Source of the DNA: Pseudomonas fluorescens
GTDB lineage: Bacteria; Pseudomonadota; Gammaproteobacteria; Pseudomonadales; Pseudomonadaceae
DNA: 64,000 nucleotides
Direction of reading: 5' to 3'
NCBI GenBank assembly: GCA_902825215.1
Contig: LR782234.1
Coordinates: 1,054,001 to 1,118,000 of the forward strand
The notes under the pieces were generated by a model. It saw nothing but the letters and a program-made list of their open reading frames with translations, had not been told where the DNA came from and did no database searches. The position numbers were made by a program, and so were the translations under genes. Positions 24,808 to 34,293 of this stretch are shown piece after piece (the first letter of the stretch is position 1; each line of letters starts with the position of its first letter).

Positions 24808-24878
24808 GAGAGCTGCAAGCTGCAAGCGGTGAGTTAGAAGCACTTCACTTGCAGCTTGAAGCTAGTAGCTGATAGCTC
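24808..24878. repeat. REP-like element, GCTTGCAGCTTGAAGC type, between algF and algA
   Basis: GAGCTGCAAGCTGCAAGC and an inverted CTTGCAGCTTGAAGCTAGTAGCTGATAGCTC arm enclose about 20 bp. The same family is at 38519-38590 (alg8-algD gap) and 44685-44837 (phoH-moaC gap). Confidence 0.75.
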
Positions 24879-24884
24879 GAGCGA

Positions 24885-25541
24885 TTAGCGAGTCGACACC
24901 GGGCGTTTCACCCAGACTGGCGACAGGTTGCTGCCGTTACCGGTGACGTACAGCACTGCTGCTTCACCGCGCTCCAGAGCGACGGGTTTGACGTCGCCGA
25001 CTTTCTTGTCACCTTCGTACAGCGCCAGGCTGACTTTCACCGGGTTGATTTCACGTTCGCCACGGCCCTTGGCAGCCACGTTCGGCACCACTTCGGTCTT
25101 GCCGTCGGCGGTCTTCAGGGTCAGCGGCTTGTCGCTGAGGTTCTGCACGCGCACCAGGGATTTCTGCTTGTTCTTGAACGGCGGCTCTTCGATCAGTTGC
25201 GGCGCGCCGGAGGCGTTGTTGACCAGGGTGTAGTAGTGGTCACCGGCGAGTTTCACCGGCAGGGTCTGGCTGCCGACCTTGGCGCTGTAGTCGCCGCCCG
25301 GCATGAAGCTGAAATCGCTGCTGGCCAGTGGCGCGATGTCGCTCAGGTTGGTGCTGCCGACGGTGGCGCTGACTTCAGCGTTGCTGGCGTTGTAAACGCG
25401 CACGAAGGTCGAGCCTTTCGGTGCAGTCGGGCCGTACAGCGCGGCGTCGCCACCGGCGAAAGCAGGGACGGAAAGCACGCTGAGGCCAGCGACCAGAGCG
25501 AAGCTTTTAGCGAGACGACGAGGAGTAGTAGTGAAAGTCAT
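24885..25541 (-). CDS. algF: AlgF, periplasmic alginate O-acetylation protein
   Basis: A 218-aa secreted protein with a signal peptide ending VPAFA|GGDAALYG. The sequence GGDAALYGPTAPKGSTFVRVYNA is the AlgF signature; two beta-rich halves follow (SATVGSTNLSDIAPL, GGDYSAKVGSQTLPVKL; SLVRVQNLSDKPLTLK). AlgF works with AlgI and AlgJ in O-acetylation of mannuronate residues, probably as a non-catalytic link between them. It is 14 bp downstream of algJ. Confidence 0.95.
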   Translation of the reverse strand: MTFTTTPRRLAKSFALVAGLSVLSVPAFAGGDAALYGPTAPKGSTFVRVYNASNAEVSATVGSTNLSDIAPLASSDFSFMPGGDYSAKVGSQTLPVKLAGDHYYTLVNNASGAPQLIEEPPFKNKQKSLVRVQNLSDKPLTLKTADGKTEVVPNVAAKGRGEREINPVKVSLALYEGDKKVGDVKPVALERGEAAVLYVTGNGSNLSPVWVKRPVSTR

Positions 25542-25555
25542 GGTGTACCTCTCTT

Positions 25556-26728
25556 TCAGTTTTGCGCCCGATCGGGCGTCTCGGATTTAGTGTTGATGGC
25601 TACGTTTTGTTGGCGGGCGCCGGCTTGTTTGAGCTCTGCGACCCACTGTGGGTCGGCGTCGCCGATTTCGTTGTTCACAGGCAGATATCGTTCAGGAAAC
25701 TCCCAGATCAGCACCTGTGGCGGGCTGTTCTTGAAGTCATCGCTTTTCAGGTAGCTGAGCATCGGCAGGATCGGGCCGTGGCCGTCTTCGGCGTAATTGA
25801 CCACGTCGCTGTGCAGTGCCTGCTTCAGCGCGCCGACGAAGTTCCAGTTCGGGTTGGCGCTGTAGCTGGTACCGATCAGCGCGACCGGTACTTCGCTGTT
25901 GGCGAACAGGGCGTCGTCACCGGCAGGCTGCTCGGCGGCCACGGTGTTGCGCTTCTGCAATGGCTCCGGCGCCGGCATCATGTTTTCGAACAGCGGATCG
26001 AGCGGCAGGAACAGACGCAGATCGCCCTTGTGCGTGACCGTCTCCGCCGGCGTGGTGACGAAGCGCTGTGGCTCGCCGCTGAGCGGGAATTTCTCGGCAA
26101 TGGTCTTGGCCAGGGTGTTGGCGGCGATTTCGGCACCTTCCGGCGTCCAGTGGGTGTCGGTGCGCAGGAACACTTGCTGACCGTTCTGCTTGGCCTGTTG
26201 CAACGGGCCGAGCAGGTCCGGGGCGAGGATCTTGTCGCCGGCAACGCGGGCATGGAAGTCCTGATAAAGGTTTGCGTGGATGCTCGAAGGTTTCACTTCA
26301 TCCAGGTGTTCCGGATACAGGCGCGCCTTGGCCGGAACGATCGCCATTACCAGCTTCACGCCTTTGTCTTTCAAGGTCTGGCGCACGCCTTCGACCAGCG
26401 CGTAGTTGCCTTGCAGGTTCAGCTCTTCGTTGACGATCGGGTTGAATTCCTCGTCGCTGTACAGCCACTGATCGCGACCGAGCACCACGCCCGGACGACC
26501 TTCGTTGAACAGTTTGAAATCCAGCGCGGCCCAGAGGTTGGTGCCCAGACGCTTGATCGGGAATTCATCGTCATAGTGGGTTTCCACAGCCTTGGTCCAG
26601 CGGCCGTTGAGCACCGTCGCATCGGCGTTGGTGCTGAAGCCGAAGAAGCTGCGAATCGACCACAGACCGAGGACCAACAGCGTCACCAGGAACAGGGCGA
26701 TGTAAAAGATGCGTAATGAGCGGGTCAT
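25556..26728 (-). CDS. algJ: AlgJ, alginate O-acetyltransferase (SGNH-like, inner-membrane anchored)
   Basis: A 390-aa protein with an N-terminal signal anchor (MTRSLRIFYIALFLVTLLVLGLWS) facing the periplasm. Catalytic Asp and His are seen in RTDTHWTPEGA (Asp191, His193) and the Ser in GTSYSANPNWNF (Ser288), in line with P. aeruginosa AlgJ (Asp190, His192, Ser288 from memory). DQWLYSDEEF and ILIWEFPERYLP are further family marks. The start at 26728 is chosen over an upstream frame because it gives the family N-terminus. It takes acetyl groups passed by AlgI. It starts 10 bp after algI ends. Confidence 0.96.
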   Translation of the reverse strand: MTRSLRIFYIALFLVTLLVLGLWSIRSFFGFSTNADATVLNGRWTKAVETHYDDEFPIKRLGTNLWAALDFKLFNEGRPGVVLGRDQWLYSDEEFNPIVNEELNLQGNYALVEGVRQTLKDKGVKLVMAIVPAKARLYPEHLDEVKPSSIHANLYQDFHARVAGDKILAPDLLGPLQQAKQNGQQVFLRTDTHWTPEGAEIAANTLAKTIAEKFPLSGEPQRFVTTPAETVTHKGDLRLFLPLDPLFENMMPAPEPLQKRNTVAAEQPAGDDALFANSEVPVALIGTSYSANPNWNFVGALKQALHSDVVNYAEDGHGPILPMLSYLKSDDFKNSPPQVLIWEFPERYLPVNNEIGDADPQWVAELKQAGARQQNVAINTKSETPDRAQN

Positions 26729-26738
26729 GTCAGATCCC

Positions 26739-28304
26739 TCAGAACTGGAAGTAAAGGAACGGCGAGAAGCTTTGCGCCGAGAGTTTGAGAATCGAGGCAA
26801 TGAACAGCAGCAGGATCAGCCCGCGCATCACGTAGCGCGACCAGTCAGCGGTCCAGTAGGCCGGTTGCACCTGGGCTTCGACGCCGACGGTGTAGCCAGG
26901 TTCATGGATGCTCGCCGGGTTTTCGCCAGGCGCTGCCTTGATCATTCCAGGCGTCGCAGTCGCAGGACCATCGGCCTCGACGTTGACCGCAGGTTTGGTC
27001 TTGGCTGGCGGCTGATTGGTGTACAGATCACGCAGTCCGAAGAACGCCAGGGTCACGTAAGCCACCGCCAGGGTTGCCACTTGCAGACCGGTCAGGCTGG
27101 CCTGATTGAGTTCCGACAGCGACCAGTCACCGAAGCTGAACATCGCGCCGTACATACGCCCGGCAACGTGCAGGTTCTCGGCACGGAAGATCACCCAGCC
27201 CATCACTACCAGCAGGAAGGTCAGCGCCCAGCGGATCGGGTTGAGGCTGCGCGGCGAAGTGTTCAGGCCCAGCGCTTTTTCGATCGCCAGCCACATGCCG
27301 TGCCAGGCGCCCCAGACGATGTACGTGATGTTCGCACCGTGCCACAGACCACCGAGAAGCATGGTCAGGAACAGGTTGCGATAGGTCATCAGCGTGCCTT
27401 TACGGTTACCGCCGAGGGTGATGTACAGATAGTCACGCAGCCAGGTCGACAGGCTGATGTGCCAGCGGCGCCAGAACTCGGTGATCGACTGGCTGATGTA
27501 CGGCTGCTTGAAGTTTTCCATGAAGCGGAAACCCATCATCAAGCCCAGACCAATAGCCATGTCGCTGTAACCGGAGAAGTCGAAGTACAGCTGCGCGGTG
27601 TACGCCAGCGCGCCGAGCCAGGCATCGCCAGTGGTCGGGTTTTGCAGGGCGAAGCAGTGGTCCGCAACCACGGCGAGGGTGTCGGCGATGAAGACTTTCT
27701 TGATGAAACCCTGCATGAACCGCGTGCAGCCCTCGGAGAACTTGTCCAGGGTGTGCGTACGGTTGTTGAACTGGTCGGCCAGATCGCGGAAACGCAGGAC
27801 CGGACCGGCAATCAGGTGCGGGAAGATCGCCACGAATGCCGCGAAGTCGATCAGGTTACGCGTGGCAGGGGTGTCGCCACGGTACACGTCGATGATGTAA
27901 CTGATCGATTCGAAGATGTAGAACGAAATACCGATCGGCAACAGCACGTGCGTGAGAATGAATGGCTCCAGACCCACCGACGTCATCATCGCGTTGATGC
28001 TGTCGACACCGAAGTTGGCGTACTTGAAGTAGCCGAGAATGCACAGGTCGACGGCCACGCCGAGCAGCAGCCAGCGCTGGGCCGGTTTGGTTCTGACGCC
28101 GGCGGCACCGACTTTCAGGCCGATCCAGTAGTTCCACAGCGTGACGGCTGCGAACAGCGCGAGGAAGTCCACACGCCACCAGGCGTAGAACACGTAGCTG
28201 GCGATCAGCAGAAGCAGGTTGCGATAGCGTTGCCCGCTCAAGTAGTACAAGCCGAGAAAGATCGGCAAGAACAGAAACAGGAACACGTTGGATGAAAATA
28301 CCAT
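26739..28304 (-). CDS. algI: AlgI, membrane-bound O-acyltransferase (MBOAT) for alginate
   Basis: A 521-aa multi-pass inner-membrane protein that moves acetyl groups to the periplasm for AlgJ and AlgX. MVFSSNVFLFLFLPIFLGLYYL is the standard opening. The MBOAT core includes KPYISQSITEFWRRWHISLSTWLRDYLYI-type sequence (FWRRWHISLSTWLRDYLYI), LGGLWHGANITYIVWG with the catalytic histidine at residue 322 (same number as P. aeruginosa AlgI), and NRKGTLMTYRNLFLTMLLGG. The upstream 283-bp gap to algL holds a large inverted repeat, so algI-algJ-algF-algA may be expressed at a different level from the genes before it. Confidence 0.97.
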   Translation of the reverse strand: MVFSSNVFLFLFLPIFLGLYYLSGQRYRNLLLLIASYVFYAWWRVDFLALFAAVTLWNYWIGLKVGAAGVRTKPAQRWLLLGVAVDLCILGYFKYANFGVDSINAMMTSVGLEPFILTHVLLPIGISFYIFESISYIIDVYRGDTPATRNLIDFAAFVAIFPHLIAGPVLRFRDLADQFNNRTHTLDKFSEGCTRFMQGFIKKVFIADTLAVVADHCFALQNPTTGDAWLGALAYTAQLYFDFSGYSDMAIGLGLMMGFRFMENFKQPYISQSITEFWRRWHISLSTWLRDYLYITLGGNRKGTLMTYRNLFLTMLLGGLWHGANITYIVWGAWHGMWLAIEKALGLNTSPRSLNPIRWALTFLLVVMGWVIFRAENLHVAGRMYGAMFSFGDWSLSELNQASLTGLQVATLAVAYVTLAFFGLRDLYTNQPPAKTKPAVNVEADGPATATPGMIKAAPGENPASIHEPGYTVGVEAQVQPAYWTADWSRYVMRGLILLLFIASILKLSAQSFSPFLYFQF

Positions 28305-28419
28305 CCCGATCTCTCCATGTTTGAACCAACAGTCAAGGGCCAAAGCCCCCCCAAACCCCCCGTGGTAGTGGAGGGGTGACACAGTGTTCGCTTGGGGCCG
28401 GGGCTGGCCTTCAGACCGC

Positions 28420-28572
28420 GCCCCTCACCCCCCGCCCTCTCCCGGAGGGAGAGGGAGCCTGATCTCCATCGGCTTGAAGACTGGAGATCGACTCGGTATT
28501 TCTTTTGCCGCAGTTCGCACAGCCACCTCGGTCAGTTCCCTCTCCCTCCGGGAGAGGGCTAGGGTGAGGGGC
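28420..28572. repeat. Inverted repeat pair, CCCTCTCCC/GGGAGAGGG type, inside the alginate operon
   Basis: GCCCCTCACCCCCCGCCCTC with TCCCGGAGGGA, then an inverted copy ending CCGGGAGAGGGCTAGGGTGAGGGGC, matches 11645-11795 closely. It fills most of the algL-algI gap and can fold into strong hairpins in the operon mRNA. No other gene is present in this 283-bp gap. Confidence 0.88.
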
Positions 28573-28587
28573 TTTTGCTCTTTGCCT

Positions 28588-29712
28588 TCAGGAACCTTTA
28601 TTGCCCTTTTCATGGGACGGGTCATAAACCTTGGTCAAGTCCCCACCCAGGCGGAAGGTTTTGAACGGTTGCATGTCGCGTTTCTTCTCGATCACATCCG
28701 GCGCGCAGGTGTAGAGGGTGCAGAACGGTTCGAGCCAGGCGAATTTCATGTCCTCTTTCAGATCGGTCATGTCCTGCTCTTTGCCGTTCTTCTCTTCGAA
28801 CTCATCCGGGTCTTTCACCCCGGACAACACCCGGTCACCCAGACGCTTGAGCGCCGAATTGTTTTCCTGACGCAGATCGACCCCGTTGACCTGGGCGAAA
28901 CTGGCGATCATCGCCAGTGGCGGCAGGGCGTAGTTGTGATAGGCGAGGGCGCGTTGCTGGCGCTTGAGCTCATTGGGCAGGTAGCCGTCGGCATCGACCT
29001 GATTGACGCCGACCTTGTATTCCTTCACGGCCCAGTCGAACAGGTCGCGGCGGTTGGTCGCGACGGCGGTGGCCATCACCGACCAGGCGGCCCAGTACGA
29101 GTGGTTGTTGGTTTTTTCCAGCGGCAGGTTGTCCCAGTCGCTCACCACCTGATCGGCCATTTTGCTGAACCACGCCTCGATCAACTGCGCTTGCTGCTGA
29201 TGCTCCGCGAGTGGATGCGAGTCGGAGAACTTCAGGCGAATGTACGAAGAGGCCATGCTGCCCAGCGCCCATTTGCGCATCGACTTGCCGGTGTGGTTGA
29301 AGTCTTTGGACATCAACGCGTCGGCCTTGGCCCACGCGGTCAGCCAGTTCAGCGTGCATTCGAGCTGTTCCGGGCGACCGTCGCGCATGAACTGCATGAC
29401 GCGCTTGGCGGTGCCGCGCTCCAGCGTGGTGATGTCTTTGGTGGTGTCGCGAAAGGCTTTTTCCGACTGCACGTTCAGCGTCGCGCGGGCCTTGTCCGAG
29501 CCTTCGTACTTGCTGCGAAATTGCAGCGGCCCGGTGTACGGTGCCGGCATCGCATCGCAACCGTCGCTCTTGTCGCCGCTCTTGAATTTATCCACCGGAG
29601 CGAAGTAGCCCTGCGGTGGACGCAGTGGCGCGGCGGCCTGGGTGGCCCCGGCGAACATCGCCAGGGTCAGCAGGGAAGGCGCGAGCAGGTGTTTGATCGT
29701 TCGATTTCGCAT
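28588..29712 (-). CDS. algL: AlgL, periplasmic alginate lyase
   Basis: A 374-aa poly(beta-D-mannuronate) lyase, PL5 family, that clears alginate stranded in the periplasm. A signal peptide ends [12 protein letters not shown]. The catalytic motif NNHSYW holds His204; [29 protein letters not shown] and [12 protein letters not shown] (Arg and Tyr for catalysis) are also seen. Start: an ATG at 29724 overlaps the algX stop, but the ATG at 29712 has GAGG 6 nt upstream and gives the expected [12 protein letters not shown] start, so it is used. Confidence 0.95.
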   Translation of the reverse strand: MRNRTIKHLLAPSLLTLAMFAGATQAAAPLRPPQGYFAPVDKFKSGDKSDGCDAMPAPYTGPLQFRSKYEGSDKARATLNVQSEKAFRDTTKDITTLERGTAKRVMQFMRDGRPEQLECTLNWLTAWAKADALMSKDFNHTGKSMRKWALGSMASSYIRLKFSDSHPLAEHQQQAQLIEAWFSKMADQVVSDWDNLPLEKTNNHSYWAAWSVMATAVATNRRDLFDWAVKEYKVGVNQVDADGYLPNELKRQQRALAYHNYALPPLAMIASFAQVNGVDLRQENNSALKRLGDRVLSGVKDPDEFEEKNGKEQDMTDLKEDMKFAWLEPFCTLYTCAPDVIEKKRDMQPFKTFRLGGDLTKVYDPSHEKGNKGS

Positions 29713-29720
29713 AGCAGACC

Positions 29721-31187
29721 TCATTGCCCAAGCTGCGCGGTCTGTTGACCGACGCCCGGGAATACGTTGCGTTTGCAGATTTTCGCTTCGACTTTTTGCG
29801 GCGCGGCGCCAGGTGCGGCTTCTGGGCCCTGGACCTCAACGGCCAGCAGGTTTTGCGAGGCCCAGTCTTCGTCCGTGCGCAGCTCAAAGGCGAAACGACC
29901 GTCGGTGTCGGAGGTTTCCGGTTTCTCGATCTTGATGTCCTCGTGGCGACCGTTCATGTACCAGAGGGTGGCTTGCAGGGTTTTCACCGAGGTGTCGGCG
30001 AAGCGGATGTCGACCTGATGGTTGGCGTTCTGCAGGTTCAGGTTCTTGCTGTTGACCATCAGTTCCTGTTTGCTGCCCGGCTTCAGCGTGGCGCTGCCGG
30101 TCATCTGTGCGTCTTTGCCTTCGCAGCCGTTATCGAGCAAGGCCATCATCTGGCGATAGATGGTTTCCTGGTCGAGGCGATACAGCGGCGAGAATTCCCA
30201 GATGAGGATCTTCGGTGGCGACTTCTGGAATTCCTCGCTGCCCAGATACTGCAGCATCGAACCTTCAAAACCGCCGCCGGGGAAGGCGACGTTGAGAATG
30301 TCGGCGCCGATGGCTTCTTCGAGGAAACCGGCGAAGTTGTAGTTCTTGCCGCTGTGCGAGGTGCCGACCAGGGTGATTTGCGGATTGCCGGAATCGCCGA
30401 ACAGGTCGCCGTCACCCGCTTCGCCTTTCGGCTCGGTGGTGAACTGATCCATGTACTGGATCGCGTAGCTGGTGCCGCACAGTTGCCCGGCCATGTTGTG
30501 CAGGGTGCCGGTCTTGCCCATGCGCCCGGACTTCTTGGTCTCGAACTCACGCTTGGGAATGTCGGCGAAGGCCGGGATCTGCTTGACCTTCTCGGCGACG
30601 ATTTTCGCTGTGCGCTGAGCTCCGTACGGCGTCCAGTGCTGGTCGCCACGGAAGTAGAAATCGTGAGCGGGCAGGGTGTCCGGCAGCGATTCGTTGGTCA
30701 GTGGCGACAGGTCCGGCACCACGTAACCCATCTTGGCGAAACGGCCGAGCATGGTCTTGTAGTTGCCCAGCGCTTTCTCGTAATCGAACGCGGCTTTTTC
30801 CTGCGGGTTGAGCTTGTTGCGATTCACCAGGCCACGGGTCGGCTGGTAAACGATCACCAGCTCGACGCCTTTGCTCTTGAACGCATCGTGCAACTGCTGC
30901 AGGCGCTTGTAGCCGGCCGGCGTGGTGTTGAACTCGGTACGCAAGTCTTCCTGGGTCCGGAACAACCAGTCGCCCTGGGCTTGCACCAGCGTGGTGAAGT
31001 TCTGCTGATAACGCGTGGTGTAGTTCTTCGCGTCATGGGCGGCCGGGCACAGGTTGCAGCATGGCTCAGCGGTGAATTTCGGCGGCGCGGCCGTTTCACT
31101 GCCAGCGTCGGCACGTGCATTGCCGGCGGCGAGAATGCCAAGGGTCAGGGCCGAGAGGCTGAGCAGTTTGATCATGTGTGGGTGCAT
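29721..31187 (-). CDS. algX: AlgX, periplasmic alginate acetyltransferase with carbohydrate-binding module
   Basis: A 488-aa secreted protein: signal peptide ending [10 protein letters not shown], an SGNH-like domain and a C-terminal carbohydrate-binding module. Catalytic residues: Asp182 and His184 in [11 protein letters not shown] and Ser277 in [13 protein letters not shown]. All three are offset by exactly +8 from P. aeruginosa AlgX (174/176/269, from memory). The paired cysteines in [15 protein letters not shown] are conserved. It binds and O-acetylates polymannuronate and takes part in the export complex with AlgK and AlgG. GAGG lies 9 nt before the ATG at 31187. Confidence 0.96.
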   Translation of the reverse strand: MHPHMIKLLSLSALTLGILAAGNARADAGSETAAPPKFTAEPCCNLCPAAHDAKNYTTRYQQNFTTLVQAQGDWLFRTQEDLRTEFNTTPAGYKRLQQLHDAFKSKGVELVIVYQPTRGLVNRNKLNPQEKAAFDYEKALGNYKTMLGRFAKMGYVVPDLSPLTNESLPDTLPAHDFYFRGDQHWTPYGAQRTAKIVAEKVKQIPAFADIPKREFETKKSGRMGKTGTLHNMAGQLCGTSYAIQYMDQFTTEPKGEAGDGDLFGDSGNPQITLVGTSHSGKNYNFAGFLEEAIGADILNVAFPGGGFEGSMLQYLGSEEFQKSPPKILIWEFSPLYRLDQETIYRQMMALLDNGCEGKDAQMTGSATLKPGSKQELMVNSKNLNLQNANHQVDIRFADTSVKTLQATLWYMNGRHEDIKIEKPETSDTDGRFAFELRTDEDWASQNLLAVEVQGPEAAPGAAPQKVEAKICKRNVFPGVGQQTAQLGQ

Positions 31188-31198
31188 AAAAATTATCC

Positions 31199-32785
31199 TC
31201 AGTCCCGCATTTCGGTCTGGCGTTCGACAGGGTCGATCAGCACGGCTTTCTGCTGGCGTACCAGCAAGTCGAGAATTTCATCCTGGCGCTCGCCGAGGAT
31301 GCCGTTGAAGCTGATGCCGCTGGATTTGGTCGGCGCCAGCATCGACACGCGGTACAGCTCGACACTCAACGGCGAGTCGATCGACAGCGGGCCGCTGCCA
31401 TTGGCTGCCAGTTCGCCGCCGACGACGATCAGCGAGACCTGGGCATCGAACGGGTCGAGCTTGATGTCACGGTCGGTGTCGGTCAGGTCCTTGATGTGCC
31501 CGTAAATGCCGGTCAGGCCGTTGGTCATGGCGACGTTTTCGTACAGGCGGATGTTCACGCTGTTACGAATACGGATGCCGTGACGCCGGTTGCTGATGAC
31601 CTTGTTGCCCCACAACAGGTTGTCGGCAGACTCATAGAGCGTGATGCCGTCGGTGTGGTTCTTGTAGATCTCGTTGTAGGCAATGATGTTGTTGATGCTG
31701 TTACGGTCGATCACCAGGCCCGACAACTTGTTGTCGTAGCTCTTGTTGTTGAAGATGAAGCTGTCGTTGACCTCACGGGAAATGATGATCCCGTGCTTCT
31801 TCTTCGTGCCGTACACGGTGTTCTCGGCAATGATCAGCCGGTGCGAACGGTCGTGCGGGTCGATGCCGTAGACGATGTTGTCTTTGTAGGTGTTGCCCTT
31901 GACCACAAAGTCGCGGGTCTCGTAGCAGTAGAAGCCGTACCACATGTCCGAGAACTCGGAGCCGACGATCCAGCCAGTCGGCTCTGGGCGCTTGAGGACT
32001 TTGGCCATGTTCGGCGTGTACTGGGAAATACTCACCCCGTACGACTTACTGTTGGCGTAGCCGAAGCTGGCCATCTTGCTGTTGACGATGTAGGTCTCGG
32101 TGCCGCCCCAGGCGAGCAGGAACGGACGGAATTCCTTCGGCGTACGGAAGGTTGCCGGGCCGTTCTCCTTCTCGCGCCAGCCAGTGACTTTGGTGTCACT
32201 GACGAACAGTTTGCCGTCGTTGACCATGAACGCACCGGCCTCTTGGGACAGACGCAGTTCCTGGGTCTGACCGTCGATTTCGAGGATGCCTTTCTCGCCG
32301 ACCACGATCGGCAGCTTGGCCAGGTACACGCCCGGCGCGGTCTCGCTGAAGTACTGCTTGGGCAGTTTCTTCGCCAGATCCTTGAGGTTCATGTAGCCGT
32401 CGTCGATGAAGATCGCCTGCGGGATACCGTGCTGACGCACCACCCATTCGGCCATCTTGTTATCGCCGCCGATGAAGTCCTTCAGGGCGTTTTCCTGCAT
32501 CATCCGGCGCACGCTGATCTTGCCCGCTTTGCTGCGTACGATCTTCGCCGCAGCGGCTTCGGCGGTGAAACCGGAAAGGTCAGGCAGTTTCGGCTTGGCC
32601 AGTTGCAGCGCGTCGGTTGGCGCGCTGCTGACGGTGTAGGTCTTGGCCTGTTGCAGTTCCTTGGCCACGGTGGCCGGCTTGCCCGCCTGGGGCGCGACCG
32701 GTTCCACGTTGGCAAAGGCGCCAGCGCTGGCCAGCAGCATCGCGCCGGCCAGCAGGCTGAGTGAGCCTGTTCTGGTGCTGATCAT
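31199..32785 (-). CDS. algG: AlgG, periplasmic mannuronan C5-epimerase
   Basis: A 528-aa right-handed beta-helix enzyme converting mannuronate to guluronate in the polymer. A signal peptide ends SAGAFA|NVEPV. Carbohydrate-binding/sugar-hydrolysis repeats are seen from about residue 290 (NTYKDNIVYGIDPHDRSHRL, NTVYGTKKKHGIIISREVND, NEIYKNHTDGITLYESADNLL, NKVISNRRHGIRIRNS). The catalytic DPHD motif is at 309-312. Start: the ATG at 32812 overlaps the algE stop (TGATG), but the ATG at 32785 has AAGGGAG 8 nt upstream and gives a standard signal peptide; the 15-residue offset to P. aeruginosa numbering fits this choice. Confidence 0.95.
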   Translation of the reverse strand: MISTRTGSLSLLAGAMLLASAGAFANVEPVAPQAGKPATVAKELQQAKTYTVSSAPTDALQLAKPKLPDLSGFTAEAAAAKIVRSKAGKISVRRMMQENALKDFIGGDNKMAEWVVRQHGIPQAIFIDDGYMNLKDLAKKLPKQYFSETAPGVYLAKLPIVVGEKGILEIDGQTQELRLSQEAGAFMVNDGKLFVSDTKVTGWREKENGPATFRTPKEFRPFLLAWGGTETYIVNSKMASFGYANSKSYGVSISQYTPNMAKVLKRPEPTGWIVGSEFSDMWYGFYCYETRDFVVKGNTYKDNIVYGIDPHDRSHRLIIAENTVYGTKKKHGIIISREVNDSFIFNNKSYDNKLSGLVIDRNSINNIIAYNEIYKNHTDGITLYESADNLLWGNKVISNRRHGIRIRNSVNIRLYENVAMTNGLTGIYGHIKDLTDTDRDIKLDPFDAQVSLIVVGGELAANGSGPLSIDSPLSVELYRVSMLAPTKSSGISFNGILGERQDEILDLLVRQQKAVLIDPVERQTEMRD

Positions 32786-32811
32786 GTCGGGCACTCCCTT
32801 GGCGGTTTGCA

Positions 32812-34293
32812 TCAGAAGCGCCAGATCACGTCGATGAATGCGCGGTGCATGTACGAATCAACCTGGCTGCCATAGGCATCGCCCGGCTTGAACACACCGC
32901 CACGGAAACGCACCAGTGCCGAAGGCTCGTCGATCGACTGGCTCAACGCCGCAGGCAACAGGCCTTGCTTGAAGTACTTGGTGACGACCAGGTCCATCTC
33001 CTGACCCAGGTCCTTGTTGCCGTCTTCAAGCGGCAGCGAGGTGCTGGAAAGGATGGCGCCGGTGACGTCGTCGGTGTTGTTCTCCACCGCGTTGATGCCG
33101 TTGCTGCCCACCGGCTTGTTGCCGTCGACACGCCAGAACTTGTGGTAGATCAGGCTGGCGTCGTATTCGTCGTTGACCATCCAGGAACCGAACAGGGTCG
33201 CGGTCTGCATGTTGTTCATTTCACCGCGGAAGGCTTCGCCGAAACGGTGTACGCGCGAACGTGTACCGGTGAAGTTGGAGCGGTTGCTCTCCAGACCGTT
33301 CTGTTCGTAATCGGCGCTGGCGCGGGCATAGGCACCGCCGACTTGCCAGTGCGGATCAAGGCGCAGACGCACGCCGAGGTCAGTGGCCCAGCCGCTGATG
33401 TCATCGCTGCGCTTGGCTTGTGCAGGACGGCTGCCATCGGCGTTCAGCGCGTTGACCGTGTCACGGTCGCCACTCATGCCGGTGATGCTGCCCCAGTAGT
33501 TGACGGTGTTGGTATTGCGCCAGTTGTAGGCGTCGCTGTCGGCAGTCAGGCCGATCCAGCTGATGTCGCCGTTCTCGGTCTTGTCCAGCGAGTCACGCGG
33601 CACGCCCGGTTCGGCGTAATCGAGTTTGCCGTCGTCGTGGGTGTGGTGGCCGCGAACGCCGACCCACTGGCCCGGCGTCCACTGATACGCGGCGTCGGCG
33701 TAAGCGTGCAGGCGATCCTTGTCTTTGGGCGCCAGCTCTTTCAGGTCGGTGCGGTACTCGCTGAAGCGCTCGGCAACACCGGCGTTGGCGCGCAGCAGGG
33801 TGGTGTCGAAGGTCCAGTTCAGCGCTTCGATATTGGTGTCGCGCCATTGGCCGTCGTCATTGCGCAGACGCTGGCGACCGAACTTGAGGATCTCGCCAGG
33901 GTAGGGCGTGAAGCCGCTGTAGCCGACCCAGAATTCGCGCATCGCCAGGTAGTTTTTCTTGGTTTCGCGATCACCGCTGTCGGTGGTTTGCGCACCGTCG
34001 GATTGCTGCAGGGTGTCGGTCTCGATGATATCGGTCGAGGTCACGGCCTGGCCCATGGCGTAGGCGCTCCACGCGCCGCTTTCGCCGTAGATCCACGGAC
34101 GCAGGTCGAGGCCGACGCCGTTGACGTCGCCGCCGCCGGCAGTGCCGAGGTCACGGTCGTCTTCGGACTGGCCGGTGAGTTTCACTTCCAGACCGAAGTT
34201 CTTGCTTTCAGTCATCGCAGCCAGTGTCGGGCAAGACCAGATCAGCGCGAAGGTGAGGCCAATACCGGCCTTCACAAATGGGTTCAGCTTCAT
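32812..34293 (-). CDS. algE: AlgE, outer-membrane alginate export porin
   Basis: A 493-aa, 18-strand beta-barrel through which alginate leaves the cell. A signal peptide ends [13 protein letters not shown]. Barrel stretches include [70 protein letters not shown] and the aromatic end FIDVIWRF. The start overlaps the algK stop as ATGA, implying coupled synthesis with the lipoprotein AlgK that helps place AlgE in the membrane. Confidence 0.96.
   Translation of the reverse strand: MKLNPFVKAGIGLTFALIWSCPTLAAMTESKNFGLEVKLTGQSEDDRDLGTAGGGDVNGVGLDLRPWIYGESGAWSAYAMGQAVTSTDIIETDTLQQSDGAQTTDSGDRETKKNYLAMREFWVGYSGFTPYPGEILKFGRQRLRNDDGQWRDTNIEALNWTFDTTLLRANAGVAERFSEYRTDLKELAPKDKDRLHAYADAAYQWTPGQWVGVRGHHTHDDGKLDYAEPGVPRDSLDKTENGDISWIGLTADSDAYNWRNTNTVNYWGSITGMSGDRDTVNALNADGSRPAQAKRSDDISGWATDLGVRLRLDPHWQVGGAYARASADYEQNGLESNRSNFTGTRSRVHRFGEAFRGEMNNMQTATLFGSWMVNDEYDASLIYHKFWRVDGNKPVGSNGINAVENNTDDVTGAILSSTSLPLEDGNKDLGQEMDLVVTKYFKQGLLPAALSQSIDEPSALVRFRGGVFKPGDAYGSQVDSYMHRAFIDVIWRF

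Noticed and set aside
29724..31505. 593-codon plus-strand frame opposite algX and algG
   Set aside because: Antisense shadow of algX; AlgX catalytic residues align exactly on the other strand.
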